From Stenotrophomonas nitritireducens (lineage in GTDB: Bacteria; Pseudomonadota; Gammaproteobacteria; Xanthomonadales; Xanthomonadaceae): a DNA stretch of 64,000 bases. The DNA lies in the NCBI RefSeq assembly GCF_001700965.1, contig NZ_CP016756.1, positions 1,550,001 through 1,614,000 of the forward strand, read 5' to 3'. Positions 33,135-41,839 of this stretch are shown in pieces. How positions within the stretch are numbered: the stretch's first letter is position 1; every line of letters starts with the position of its first letter. A program made the translations under genes and the position numbers. The notes beneath the pieces were generated by a model. That model did no database searches. It was given only the letters and a program-made list of their open reading frames with translations, and was not told the origin of the DNA.

Positions 33135-34466
33135 ATGTCGCTGTTCGCCTATCACCTTCGCCAAGGCCTGCGCAGCCTGCGCCGCACACCGGTGCTGACT
33201 GCGTTGATGGTGCTGTCCATTGCGATGGGCATTGGCGCGTCGATGACCACGCTGACGGTAAAGCACCTGCTCTCGGGCGATCCATTGCCCGGGCGCAGCG
33301 CGCAGATCTATTACCCGCAGGTGGATGCATCGCCGCGAGGCGAACGCGCCAGCCGTGAACCGCTGGACATGCTCGACTACACCTCGGCAACCGACCTGTG
33401 GCGCGATGGTCCAGCCGATCGCAAAGTTCTGGTGGTGGACAGCCCCGTCAAGTTATCCGCGCCGGCTAGCCAAGGGCCGGCGATGATGACCACGTTGCTG
33501 TCCACCACCGCCGATTTCTTCCCGATGTTCCAGGCGCCGATGGCCTACGGTGCCGGTTGGTCGGCCGAGGATGACCAGCGCCGCGCCCGCGTGGCGGTGA
33601 TCTCCTGGGATCTGAACCAGCGTCTGTTCGACGGCAAGGACAGCACCGGGCAGATGCTGCGCGTCCGTGACAGCGAAGTGCGCATTGTCGGCGTACTCAA
33701 GCCATGGCGTCCCTCGCCACTGTTCTACACCGTGGCCGGTGGCCGCTTTGCACAGGGCGACACCGCCGACTATTACCGCCCGGTCGAAGACGTGATGGTG
33801 CCGTTCTTCACCGGCCTGCAGATCAATGCAGGCAACTTCCAGCAGTTCACCTGCACTACCCTGCCCGAGCAGCCGGGCCATCTGGAGAACACCGACTGTG
33901 TGTGGCTGCAGCTGTGGGTGCAGTTGGACAGCCCCGCCAAGGTGGCCGCCTACCAGCAGCACCTGCAGGCCTATGTACAGCAGCAACAGCAGCTCGGCCG
34001 CATCAGCCAGCCCGAGTTGGCGCGCCTGCGCAGCCTGATGGACTGGATGGACTACAACGGCGTGGTACCGCGCGATGTGAAGCTGCAGGCATGGGTGGCC
34101 ATCGCCTTCCTGGTGATCTGCCTGTTCAACACCGTCGGCCTGTTGCTGGCCAAGTTCCTGCGTCGCACCGGCGAGATCGGCGTGCTGCGTGCACTGGGTG
34201 CTACCCGCGCAATGGTGTTCCAGCAATGCCTGATCGAGGCGGCGCTGATCGGTGTTGGCGGCGCCGTGCTGGGCCTGCTGTTCACCCTGGTCGGGCTGTG
34301 GAGCATCCGCCAGCAGCCGCTGGCCTACGCTGACATGGTGCAGCTGGACATGACGATGCTGCTTCTCACCTTCGCCACCGCCGTGGCGACCACCGTCATC
34401 GCTGGACTGCTGCCGGCGCTGCGCGCCGCGCGCATCGATCCGGCCCTGCAGATCAAGGCGCTGTAA
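33135..34466 (+). CDS. FtsX/MacB-like permease, A-type, copy 1
   Basis: This 443-residue permease has one TM helix at about 20-40 (LTALMVLSIAMGIGASMTTL), a large periplasmic MacB-like domain, and three TM helices in the last 130 residues (FLVICLFNTVGLLLAKFLRRTGEIGVLRALGATR...). Hallmarks shared with copies 2 and 3 (35711, 38387) are the LSGDPLP turn after TM1, TTADFFPMF, and two periplasmic cysteines, here in FTCTTLPEQ and NTDCVWLQLW. It forms the first A/B pair with the gene 4 bases downstream. The substrate is unknown. Confidence 0.9.
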   Translation: MSLFAYHLRQGLRSLRRTPVLTALMVLSIAMGIGASMTTLTVKHLLSGDPLPGRSAQIYYPQVDASPRGERASREPLDMLDYTSATDLWRDGPADRKVLVVDSPVKLSAPASQGPAMMTTLLSTTADFFPMFQAPMAYGAGWSAEDDQRRARVAVISWDLNQRLFDGKDSTGQMLRVRDSEVRIVGVLKPWRPSPLFYTVAGGRFAQGDTADYYRPVEDVMVPFFTGLQINAGNFQQFTCTTLPEQPGHLENTDCVWLQLWVQLDSPAKVAAYQQHLQAYVQQQQQLGRISQPELARLRSLMDWMDYNGVVPRDVKLQAWVAIAFLVICLFNTVGLLLAKFLRRTGEIGVLRALGATRAMVFQQCLIEAALIGVGGAVLGLLFTLVGLWSIRQQPLAYADMVQLDMTMLLLTFATAVATTVIAGLLPALRAARIDPALQIKAL

Positions 34467-34469
34467 GCC

Positions 34470-35693
34470 ATGACCCTGGACATCAAACCCATCATCAGCA
34501 CGCTGTCGCGGCATCGCATCGCCGCCAGCCTGATCGTGCTGGAAATCGCACTGGCATGCGCGGTGCTGTGCAATGCGCTGTTCCTGGCCGCCTCGCGGAT
34601 GGAGCTGATCGGCATGAACAGCGGCGTCGACGAAGCCGCCATCGCCACGCTCACCTTGAACGACTGCGAATCCTGCAACGCGGTCGACCTCAACAGCCGC
34701 TGGTTGCAGCAGCTGCGTGGCCAGGCCGGTGTACAGGCGGTCGGCGTGCTCAACGCGGTTCCGTTCGGCCAGCGTGCCGCTGTTGCTGGCATCTCGCTGG
34801 ATGCCGAGGGCAAGCACCACGGCGGCGTCCCACATTTCTACACGATGGATGCCGGTGCCATCGAAACCCTGCAGCTGAAGCCGCTGCAGGGCCGCATGTT
34901 CAACGATACCGACTACCAGCCCATCAAGAATTACCTGCCGGAACAGGCACAGGTATGGATCACCCGTGCCTTCGCCGAGCACCTGTGGCCAGGCCAGGAT
35001 GCACTCGGCAAACAGTTCTGGATGGGCGAATACCGCTACACCGTGGCCGGTGTGCTGGCACATTTCTCGCGGCCGGACCCGGGCCGCAGCGAGAACGGCG
35101 TGGCCGGGATGGAATGGTCGGTGATCGTACCGGTCACCACCGATGCGCAGGCCGGTACCTATGTGCTGCGGGCCAACCCACGCGACCTGCCGCGCATTGT
35201 CAGCGATGCGGTTGCCGCCGCGCCCAAGGTCACCCCCGAAGCTATCCTCTCGGCCGACTACAGCATGCCGCTGCAGCAGCTGCGTGAAAGCTATTTCCGC
35301 CAGGACCGCAGCATGACCCGGCTGTTGCTGGGCATCTGCCTGGTGATGCTGCTGGTGACCGCACTGGGCATCATCGGCCTGGCCAGCTTCTGGGTGCAGC
35401 AACGCACCAAACAGATCGGCGTGCGCCGCGCCCTGGGCGCCACCCGCCGCCAGATCATCAGCTACTTCCAGACCGAGAACCTGCTGCTGACCACCGCAGG
35501 CATCGTACTGGGCATGGCGCTGGCGTATGCCGGCAACCAGGTACTGATGGCGTATTTCGAAATCCCCCGGCTGCCGCTGTATTACCTGCCGCTGGGTGCC
35601 GTACTGCTGTGGTTGCTCGGCCAGGCCGCCGTTCTGGGTCCTGCCCTGCGTGCTGCCTCCATTCCACCCATCGTCGCCACGCGCAGCGCCTGA
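34470..35693 (+). CDS. FtsX/MacB-like permease, B-type, copy 1
   Basis: The protein has 407 residues, the same length as B copies 2 and 3. The family start is IKPIISTLSRHRIAASLIVLEIALACAVLCNALF, with TM1. A periplasmic domain follows and then the C-terminal three-helix unit (LGIIGLASFWVQQRTKQIGVRRALGATRRQI ... VATRSA). Unique to this copy is a CESC pair at about residues 69-72 (LNDCESCNAV), which could form a disulfide or bind metal. Together with the A subunit it probably forms a heterodimeric transporter energised by the ATPase at 32402. Confidence 0.9.
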   Translation: MTLDIKPIISTLSRHRIAASLIVLEIALACAVLCNALFLAASRMELIGMNSGVDEAAIATLTLNDCESCNAVDLNSRWLQQLRGQAGVQAVGVLNAVPFGQRAAVAGISLDAEGKHHGGVPHFYTMDAGAIETLQLKPLQGRMFNDTDYQPIKNYLPEQAQVWITRAFAEHLWPGQDALGKQFWMGEYRYTVAGVLAHFSRPDPGRSENGVAGMEWSVIVPVTTDAQAGTYVLRANPRDLPRIVSDAVAAAPKVTPEAILSADYSMPLQQLRESYFRQDRSMTRLLLGICLVMLLVTALGIIGLASFWVQQRTKQIGVRRALGATRRQIISYFQTENLLLTTAGIVLGMALAYAGNQVLMAYFEIPRLPLYYLPLGAVLLWLLGQAAVLGPALRAASIPPIVATRSA

Positions 35694-35710
35694 GCTGCCA
35701 AGGATCGTCC

Positions 35711-37015
35711 ATGTTCAGTTATTACTTCAAACTTGCGCTGCGCAGCTTCGGCCGCAACAAGATCCTGACCGCCCTGATGGTGCTGGCCATCGCTCTCGGC
35801 ATCGGTGCGGCGATGACCACCTTGACGGTGTTCAAGGTGCTGTCCGGCGACCCGATTCCGCAAAAGAGCGACCGCCTGTTCTATGTGCAGCTGGACCCGG
35901 GTATGCGCGAAGGCTACAAGCCCGGCGAAGAGCCGGAGATGCAGCTGACCCGCTTCGACGCGGAAACCCTGCTGAGCCAGAAGAAAGCGCCGCGCCAGGC
36001 ATTGATGACCGGCGGCGGTGGCATCGTGGATCCGCGCGTGGATGCACTCAAACCCTTCAGCATCAGCATGCGCTACACCTCGGCTGACTTCTTCCCTATG
36101 TTCGATACGCCGTTTGCGTTCGGCCAGGGCTGGAGCAGCGATGAAGACCAGGGCCGCAGCCGCGTAGCGGTGATCAGCACGACCCTCAATGACAAATTGT
36201 TCAAGGGGGCCAACAGCGTCGGCAAGGAAGTGCTGGTGGAAGGCCATGCACTGCGCATTGTCGGCGTGCTCAAGCCATGGAAACCGGCGCCGAAGTTCTA
36301 CGACCTGTACTCCGGCAAGTTCGATTCCGAAGAAGACGTGTTCGTGCCGTTCAGCACCTCGCTGGAACTCAAGCTGGACCGCAACGGCAGCATGAACTGC
36401 TTCGGCCGTGAGATCGTCAACGACGCAATGGCCTTGAACGTGCCCTGCGCCTGGGTGCAGTACTGGGTTGAGTTGAATTCACCGGGCGATGCCAAAAGCT
36501 TCAAGGGCTACCTGGACAACTACTCCGAGAACCAACGCGCTGCCGGTCGTTTCGAGCGCCCGGCCAATACTCGCGTGCGCAATGTCATGGAGCTGATGGA
36601 ATACCGCAATGCGGTGCCGGGCGACGTGCGTCTGCAGATGTGGCTGGCCTTCGGCTTCCTGCTGGTGTGCCTGGTCAACACCGTCGGCCTGCTGCTGGCC
36701 AAGTTCCTGCGCCGCAGCGGTGAGATCGGTGTGCGCCGTGCCTTGGGTGCCAGCCGTGCGGAAATCTTCAAGCAGTGCCTGATCGAGGCCGGCACGATTG
36801 GCCTGGCCGGCGGTCTGCTGGGCCTGGTGTTCGCCCTGTTCGGTTTGTGGGCAGTGCGCCAGCGCCCGGCCGAATACGCATCGCTCGCGCACCTGGACGG
36901 CTCGATGCTGTTGATCACCTTCGCCCTGGCGGTGTTCGCCAGCATGCTCGCCGGCATCCTGCCCGCCTGGCGTGCCATGCAGGTCGCCCCGGCATTGCAG
37001 CTCAAGAGCCAGTAA
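35711..37015 (+). CDS. FtsX/MacB-like permease, A-type, copy 2
   Basis: The protein has 434 residues. It starts MFSYYFKLALRSFGRNKILTALMVLAIALGIGAAMTTL, matching A copies 1 and 3 through TM1 and the following LSGDPIP. The periplasmic domain has YTSADFFPMFDTPFAFG and the conserved cysteine pair in SMNCFGRE and VPCAWVQYWVEL. The last three helices carry LLAKFLRRSGEIGVRRALGASRAEIFKQCLIEAG. The ATG at 35711 follows the previous gene by 17 bases with AAGGA upstream. A REP-type palindrome separates it from its partner at 37138. Confidence 0.9.
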   Translation: MFSYYFKLALRSFGRNKILTALMVLAIALGIGAAMTTLTVFKVLSGDPIPQKSDRLFYVQLDPGMREGYKPGEEPEMQLTRFDAETLLSQKKAPRQALMTGGGGIVDPRVDALKPFSISMRYTSADFFPMFDTPFAFGQGWSSDEDQGRSRVAVISTTLNDKLFKGANSVGKEVLVEGHALRIVGVLKPWKPAPKFYDLYSGKFDSEEDVFVPFSTSLELKLDRNGSMNCFGREIVNDAMALNVPCAWVQYWVELNSPGDAKSFKGYLDNYSENQRAAGRFERPANTRVRNVMELMEYRNAVPGDVRLQMWLAFGFLLVCLVNTVGLLLAKFLRRSGEIGVRRALGASRAEIFKQCLIEAGTIGLAGGLLGLVFALFGLWAVRQRPAEYASLAHLDGSMLLITFALAVFASMLAGILPAWRAMQVAPALQLKSQ

Positions 37016-37019
37016 CGCT

Positions 37020-37071
37020 ATTACCCCCTCCCTTGCGCAAAGCGCAGGGGAGGGCCGGGGAGGGGTGCTTT
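37020..37071. repeat. REP unit inside the permease operon
   Basis: CCCTCCCTTGCGC...GCGCAGGGGAGGG, followed by GGGGAGGGGTGCTTTGG, is a single copy of the palindromic family found in inverted pairs at 16825-16958. It sits in the 122-base gap between A copy 2 and B copy 2, the largest gap inside the permease series. Confidence 0.75.
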
Positions 37072-37137
37072 GGAAGTTGCCCTCGCCTCTCCCAATCAAC
37101 CCCATTCCCCAGCTCCACGCTTCCCCGGAGAAACCTC

Positions 37138-38361
37138 ATGGAAATCCGCCCCATCCTCTCCACGCTGTCGCGGCACAAGACAGCTGCCGCACTGATCGTG
37201 CTGGAGATCGCGCTGAGCTGCGCCATCATCTGCAACGCGCTGTTCATCGTCTCCCAGCGCATCGACAACATGCAGCAAGCCAGCGGCATAGATGAAAGCC
37301 AGTTGATCGAAATCGGCCTCAGTGGCATTGGCAAGCAGGTCGATGGCGATGCGCGCACGGTTGAGGACATCGCCTCGCTACGCGGCATCCCCGGCGTTGA
37401 GAACGTCGCCATCATCAACCAGCTGCCGTTCCAGGGCGGCTCCTGGAACACCTCGTTGTCTGCCAGCCCCGAACCCGACGCGCAATCGGTCAACGGCGCC
37501 CAGTACACCATCGGTGAGAATACGCTCAAGACCTTGGGCTTGAAGTTGATTGCCGGCCGTGACTTCAATGCCGACGAATACATGAGCAATGACGTCCTTG
37601 AGAAGGAGCAGAACCTTGAAGCCATGAAGTTCTCGGTGATCCTCACCGAATCCATGGCCAAGAAACTGTTCCCGGATGGTGCCGCGGTTGGCAAAACCCT
37701 GTACATGGCCAACATCCCGATGACTGTCGTCGGTGTGGTGCAGACGCTGCTGCGGCCCAATAACCAGAACGGCAACCGCACCGATTCGCTGTTGTTCCCG
37801 ATCCGCATGAACTATGCCAACGGCGGCCGCTTCGTCATCCGCGTGACCGATCCGGCACGCCGTGATGAAGTGCTGAAGCAGGCAGTGGCAGCACTGGAAA
37901 AGAACGACCCCAATCGCCTGATTTACAGCAAGCAGACCGTCGAAGAGAAGCGCGCCAAGTATTTCGCCGATGACCGCGACATGATCGGCCTGCTGCTGAT
38001 CGTCAGCGGCCTGCTGTTGCTGGTGACCGCACTGGGCATCATCGGTCTGGCCAGCTTCTGGGTGCAGCAGCGCACCAAGCAGATCGGCATCCGTCGTGCA
38101 CTGGGCGCTACCCGCGCGCAGATCCTGCGCTACTTCCAGACCGAGAACTTCCTGCTGGCCGGCATCGGCATCGTGGTCGGCATGTTGCTGGCCTACCTGC
38201 TCAACCAGTGGCTGATGGGCCGCTACGAGCTGCCAAAGCTGCCGCTGATGTACCTGCCGGTAGGCGCGGTACTGCTGTGGCTGCTCGGCCAGATCGCGGT
38301 GTTCGGCCCGGCCCGCAAGGCGGCGTTGATTCCACCGGCAGTGGCTACCCGCAGCACCTGA
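37138..38361 (+). CDS. FtsX/MacB-like permease, B-type, copy 2
   Basis: The protein has 407 residues, equal to B copies 1 and 3. TM1 lies in ILSTLSRHKTAAALIVLEIALSCAIICNALF. The periplasmic domain contains LTESMAKKLFPDGAAVGKTLYM, and the C-terminal helices begin LGIIGLASFWVQQRTKQIGIRRALGATRAQI and end VATRST. The start at 37138 is the first ATG giving the B-type N-terminus; codons upstream in this frame overlap A copy 2 and the REP unit. It pairs with A copy 2. Confidence 0.9.
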   Translation: MEIRPILSTLSRHKTAAALIVLEIALSCAIICNALFIVSQRIDNMQQASGIDESQLIEIGLSGIGKQVDGDARTVEDIASLRGIPGVENVAIINQLPFQGGSWNTSLSASPEPDAQSVNGAQYTIGENTLKTLGLKLIAGRDFNADEYMSNDVLEKEQNLEAMKFSVILTESMAKKLFPDGAAVGKTLYMANIPMTVVGVVQTLLRPNNQNGNRTDSLLFPIRMNYANGGRFVIRVTDPARRDEVLKQAVAALEKNDPNRLIYSKQTVEEKRAKYFADDRDMIGLLLIVSGLLLLVTALGIIGLASFWVQQRTKQIGIRRALGATRAQILRYFQTENFLLAGIGIVVGMLLAYLLNQWLMGRYELPKLPLMYLPVGAVLLWLLGQIAVFGPARKAALIPPAVATRST

Positions 38362-38386
38362 CCGGCGCGCTCAAGGAGGAGGGAAC

Positions 38387-39697
38387 ATGTTTGGCTACTA
38401 CCTGCAACTGGCGCTGCGCAGTTTCGCCCGCAACAAGGTATTGACCACCTTGATGGTGCTGACGATCGCCGTCGGCATCGGCGCGACGATGACCACACTG
38501 GGGTTGTATTTCGTGCTGTCCGGCGACCCCCTCCCCGGCAAGAGCGCACGCCTGTTCTATCCGCAGTTGGAGCCACGCAGTCTTGGCAAGGACGCCACCC
38601 TGGACAAGGATCCGCTGCTGCAGATGAGCCGCTATGACGCCGAAGAACTGCTGCGGCAGAAGCGCGGCGATCGGCAGGCGGTGATGAGCGCCGGCTCGGT
38701 GACGGTGATGCCTGCCGGCAATGCCGCGCAGCCATTCCGGGTCAGGGCACGCTACACCTCGGCCGACTTCTTTCCGATGTTCGACGTACCACTGGCCGCC
38801 GGCAACGCCTGGCCTGCGGCCGATGACGAAGCACGCGCCCTGGTTGCAGTCATCGACCGCAAGCTGGCCGGCCGGCTGTTTGGCAGCGCCGAGCCGATCG
38901 GCAAGGAGCTGCAGCTGCCACAAGGCACATTCCGCATCATCGGCTTGCTTGGCGACTTCGCGCCAACACCGCGTTTCTACGACCTGACCAGTCAACGCTA
39001 CGGCGGTGACGAACAGGTGCTGCTGCCCTTCTCCACCTCCCGCGCGTTGAAGCTGGATACCCAGGGCAACGTGCAATGCTGGGGTGCCGGCAGTGGTGAC
39101 GAAGGCAACTATGGGCTCACCGCCCCCTGTGCATGGCTGCAGTATTGGGTGGAGTTGGACTCGCCTGAAAAAGCACGCGACTACCTGAAGTACCTGGCCG
39201 ATTATTCGGACAGCCAGCGTGCCAACGGCCGCTTCGAGCGCCCGACCAATGTGCGGCTGCACGATGTCATGGGCTGGCTGGACTTCAACCGCATCGTGCC
39301 CAACGACGTGCGCCTGCAGATGTGGCTGGCGTTCGGCTTCCTGCTGGTATGCATGATCAATACGGTCAGCCTGCTGTTGGCCAAGTTCCTGCGTCGCAGT
39401 GGCGAAATAGGCGTGCGCCGCTCCCTGGGTGCCTCGCGGCTGGACATATTCAAGCAATGCCTGACCGAAGCCGGGGTCATCGGTCTGGTCGGTGGCGGAC
39501 TGGGGCTGGGCTTCGCTGCGTTCGGCCTGTGGCTGATCCGCCAGCAACCCGATGAATACGCCAAGCTGGCACACATGGACATCACCACGCTGTGGTTGAC
39601 CTTCGTGCTGGCCGTGGCGGTCAGCGTGGTCGCCGGTCTGTTGCCCGCGTGGCGGGCCATGCAGGTTCCGCCAGCCCTGCAACTGAAGAGCCAATAG
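38387..39697 (+). CDS. FtsX/MacB-like permease, A-type, copy 3
   Basis: The protein has 436 residues. A strong ribosome-binding site (AAGGAGGAGG) precedes the ATG. It starts FGYYLQLALRSFARNKVLTTLMVLTIAVGIGATMTTL, with LSGDPLPGKSARLFYPQ after TM1, YTSADFFPMFDVPLAAG in the periplasmic domain, and the two conserved cysteines in VQCWGAGSG and APCAWLQYWVEL. The C-terminal helices contain LLAKFLRRSGEIGVRRSLGASRLDIFKQCLTEAG. It pairs with the B gene 59 bases downstream. By eye it is closer to copy 2 than to copy 1. Confidence 0.9.
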   Translation: MFGYYLQLALRSFARNKVLTTLMVLTIAVGIGATMTTLGLYFVLSGDPLPGKSARLFYPQLEPRSLGKDATLDKDPLLQMSRYDAEELLRQKRGDRQAVMSAGSVTVMPAGNAAQPFRVRARYTSADFFPMFDVPLAAGNAWPAADDEARALVAVIDRKLAGRLFGSAEPIGKELQLPQGTFRIIGLLGDFAPTPRFYDLTSQRYGGDEQVLLPFSTSRALKLDTQGNVQCWGAGSGDEGNYGLTAPCAWLQYWVELDSPEKARDYLKYLADYSDSQRANGRFERPTNVRLHDVMGWLDFNRIVPNDVRLQMWLAFGFLLVCMINTVSLLLAKFLRRSGEIGVRRSLGASRLDIFKQCLTEAGVIGLVGGGLGLGFAAFGLWLIRQQPDEYAKLAHMDITTLWLTFVLAVAVSVVAGLLPAWRAMQVPPALQLKSQ

Positions 39698-39756
39698 TCT
39701 GGCCGCTCACCTGATCGCGTCTTTGCATTCCCCCTTCGCTGCTCACGGTTTTGACC

Positions 39757-40980
39757 ATGGATCTGCTGCCCATTTTCAACCAATTGATGCGACACAAGAC
39801 CGCCAGCCTGTTGCTGGTGCTGGAGATCGCGCTGAGCTGCGCCATCATCTGCAATGCGGTGTTCATCATCAGCAACCGCGTCAATGAGCTGCGCATCCAA
39901 AGCGGGGTTGCCGACGACGAACTGGTCTACCTGGCCACCAGCAGCCTGCTGCCGGACGTCAACTCCGATGCGCTGCGCCAGCAGGATGTGCAGGCGCTGA
40001 CTGCGCTGCCCGGGGTAAAGGCGGCCAGCAGCGTCAACCAGATTCCATACGGCGGCAATGTCTGGGGTTCGGACATCCGCCTGCAGGCTGGCCAGACCCG
40101 CCCCACCGCGCACGCCTCAATCTACATGGATGATGGCCACCTGTTGCAGACCTATGGCCTGCAGGTGGTGGAAGGACGCAGCTTCCTGCCCGATGAGTAC
40201 ATCGAGAACAGCGCCTTCAACCCCAACAAGATCGGCCCCACCGTGCCATCGATCCTGCTCGGCAAAACGCTGGCGCAGCGCTTGTTCCCCGGTGACAGCC
40301 CGATCGGCAAGCGCGTTTACATCTGGGGCGAGGAGCAGCCGCCGTCCACCGTTGTCGGCGTGGTCAAGGATCTGATGGCACCTGGTGAAGGCGGCACCTT
40401 TGCCAATCGCTACGACTCAGTGATCTTTCCCATCCGGGTCTCCAATGGCGCCTATGCGCTGCGCACCACACCCGAACAACGCCAGAGCGTGCTCAAGGCG
40501 GCCACCACCGCACTCAACCAGCAAGACCCCAACCGCATCATCGAGCAGCAGGACACGCTGGAACAGATGCGCAGCGACTTCCATCAACGTGACCGTGCAG
40601 TGATCTGGCTGCTGCTCAGCGTCTGCGCCGCACTACTGGCGGTAACTGCCTTCGGCATCATTGGCCAGGCCAGTTTCTGGGTGCAGCAGCGCACCCGTCA
40701 GATCGGCATACGCCGCGCCTTGGGTGCAACCCGCCGCCACATCCTGCGCTACTTCCAGCTGGAGAACTTCCTGCTGAGCAGCGCCGGCATCGTGCTCGGC
40801 CTGCTGCTCGCCTATGCCCTGAACATGCTGCTGATGAACCGCTATGAGCTGCCACGGCTACCGCTTTACTACCTTCCCGCGAGCGCGATCGTGCTGTGGC
40901 TGCTGGGCCAACTGGCCGTGCTTGGCCCCGCCCGTCGCGCGGCCAGCATTCCGCCGGCGGTCGCTACACGTAGCCTTTGA
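39757..40980 (+). CDS. FtsX/MacB-like permease, B-type, copy 3
   Basis: The protein has 407 residues from the ATG at 39757, which gives the same length as B copies 1 and 2. A TTG two codons upstream is less likely. The N-terminus is LLPIFNQLMRHKTASLLLVLEIALSCAIICNAVF. The C-terminal unit begins FGIIGQASFWVQQRTRQIGIRRALGATRRHILRYFQ, contains NRYELPRLPLYYLPA, and ends VATRSL. The vestigial gene at 41498 resembles exactly this last helix pair. It is the final complete permease of the series. Confidence 0.9.
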   Translation: MDLLPIFNQLMRHKTASLLLVLEIALSCAIICNAVFIISNRVNELRIQSGVADDELVYLATSSLLPDVNSDALRQQDVQALTALPGVKAASSVNQIPYGGNVWGSDIRLQAGQTRPTAHASIYMDDGHLLQTYGLQVVEGRSFLPDEYIENSAFNPNKIGPTVPSILLGKTLAQRLFPGDSPIGKRVYIWGEEQPPSTVVGVVKDLMAPGEGGTFANRYDSVIFPIRVSNGAYALRTTPEQRQSVLKAATTALNQQDPNRIIEQQDTLEQMRSDFHQRDRAVIWLLLSVCAALLAVTAFGIIGQASFWVQQRTRQIGIRRALGATRRHILRYFQLENFLLSSAGIVLGLLLAYALNMLLMNRYELPRLPLYYLPASAIVLWLLGQLAVLGPARRAASIPPAVATRSL

Positions 40981-41015
40981 TCCCGCTGTTCGGCACCCAT
41001 CAGGACTCTACGCAA

Positions 41016-41501
41016 ATGAAAACGCTGGCAACGCTGTTCGCGCTTACCCTCTCCATCAGCCCGCTTGCACGGGCCGCCGATCCTGCCAGCGGCAGCCTGC
41101 ACGACACCATTGCCGCGCTCGACCACGGCATGTTCGACAGCTTCAACCATTGCAGCGATCCGGCCCAGTTTGAAAAGCACGCCAGCTACTTCGACCCGGC
41201 GGTCGAGTTCTACCACGACAGCGGTGGTGTCACCTGGACACGTGAGGCGATGCTGGCCAATACCAGCAAGAACGCCTGTGGCAACTACACCCGGCAGCTG
41301 CTGCCTGGCACGCTGGAGGTATTCCCGATCAAGGATTTTGGTGCGATCGCCCGTGGCCAGCACCGCTTCTGCGACCTCAAGGGTGAGCACTGCGACGGCC
41401 TGGCCGACTTCGTCGTCATCTGGCGCCTGCGCGATGGCCAATGGCAGGCCACCCGCGTGCTGAGCTACGCGCACCGTGCGGCCACCGAGCCGGCTGCATG
41501 A
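41016..41501 (+). CDS. Exported NTF2-like (DUF4440-type) protein
   Basis: This protein has 161 residues with a signal peptide (TLATLFALTLSISPLARA, cleaved near residue 20). A SnoaL/NTF2-like fold follows, with HDTIAALDHGMFDSFNHCSDPAQFEKHASYF, VEFYHDSGGVTWTREAMLANTSKN, and IARGQHRFC...FVVIWRLRDGQWQATRVLSYAH. Three cysteines in the mature protein could form a disulfide. Such folds bind small ligands or act as enzymes; no active site can be named. It lies between the third B permease and the vestigial fourth, whose ATG overlaps its stop. It may be a periplasmic accessory of the exporter. Confidence 0.82.
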   Translation: MKTLATLFALTLSISPLARAADPASGSLHDTIAALDHGMFDSFNHCSDPAQFEKHASYFDPAVEFYHDSGGVTWTREAMLANTSKNACGNYTRQLLPGTLEVFPIKDFGAIARGQHRFCDLKGEHCDGLADFVVIWRLRDGQWQATRVLSYAHRAATEPAA

Positions 41502-41785
41502 ACTACACATTGGAAACCGGCCTGCGCCGGTCCCCCAAGACAATGACCCTGCCACCCCCTCTTGCGGAAAGCCTGCTGCTGACCACGGCCGGGCTGGTGA
41601 TAGGACTGGTGCTGGCACTGGTGATCAATCAATGGCTGATGCAGCATTACGAACTGCCGCGGCTGCCGTGGGCCTACCTGCTGGTCGCCGGTGGCCTGAT
41701 GCTGCTGCTCGGCCAGCTGGCGGTGGCCGCGCCTGCGCGGCGTGCTGCGCAGCTGCCGCCTGCCAGCGCGACCCGCAGCGTGTAA
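41498..41785 (+). CDS. Truncated B-type permease remnant (C-terminal helix pair only)
   Basis: This 95-residue frame starts at an ATG overlapping the NTF2-like stop (ATGA). From about residue 22 it aligns with the last 75 residues of the B permeases: ESLLLTTAGLVIGLVLALVINQWLMQHYELPRLP ... LLLGQLAVAAPARRAAQLPPASATRSV, compared with NRYELPRLP and GQLAVLGPARRAASIPPAVATRSL in B copy 3. TM1, the periplasmic domain and the first C-terminal helix are missing. It looks like the tail of a lost fourth A/B pair. The frame is intact and could still make a two-helix membrane protein. Confidence 0.75.
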   Translation: MNYTLETGLRRSPKTMTLPPPLAESLLLTTAGLVIGLVLALVINQWLMQHYELPRLPWAYLLVAGGLMLLLGQLAVAAPARRAAQLPPASATRSV

Positions 41786-41839
41786 GGTGCTGACTGCAGC
41801 ACACTGCCGCCGCCCCTTCATCTTCCTCTGCGACAACTC

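Noticed and set aside
30842..33136. A 764-codon minus-strand frame opposite the adaptor and ATPase genes
   Set aside because: It covers two well-defined plus-strand genes and the sigma-54 promoter region, and has no recognisable motif.
36775..37137. A longer B copy 2 permease starting inside A copy 2
   Set aside because: The extra residues are a shifted-frame reading of A copy 2 and the REP unit. The ATG at 37138 gives the same 407-residue length as the other B copies.
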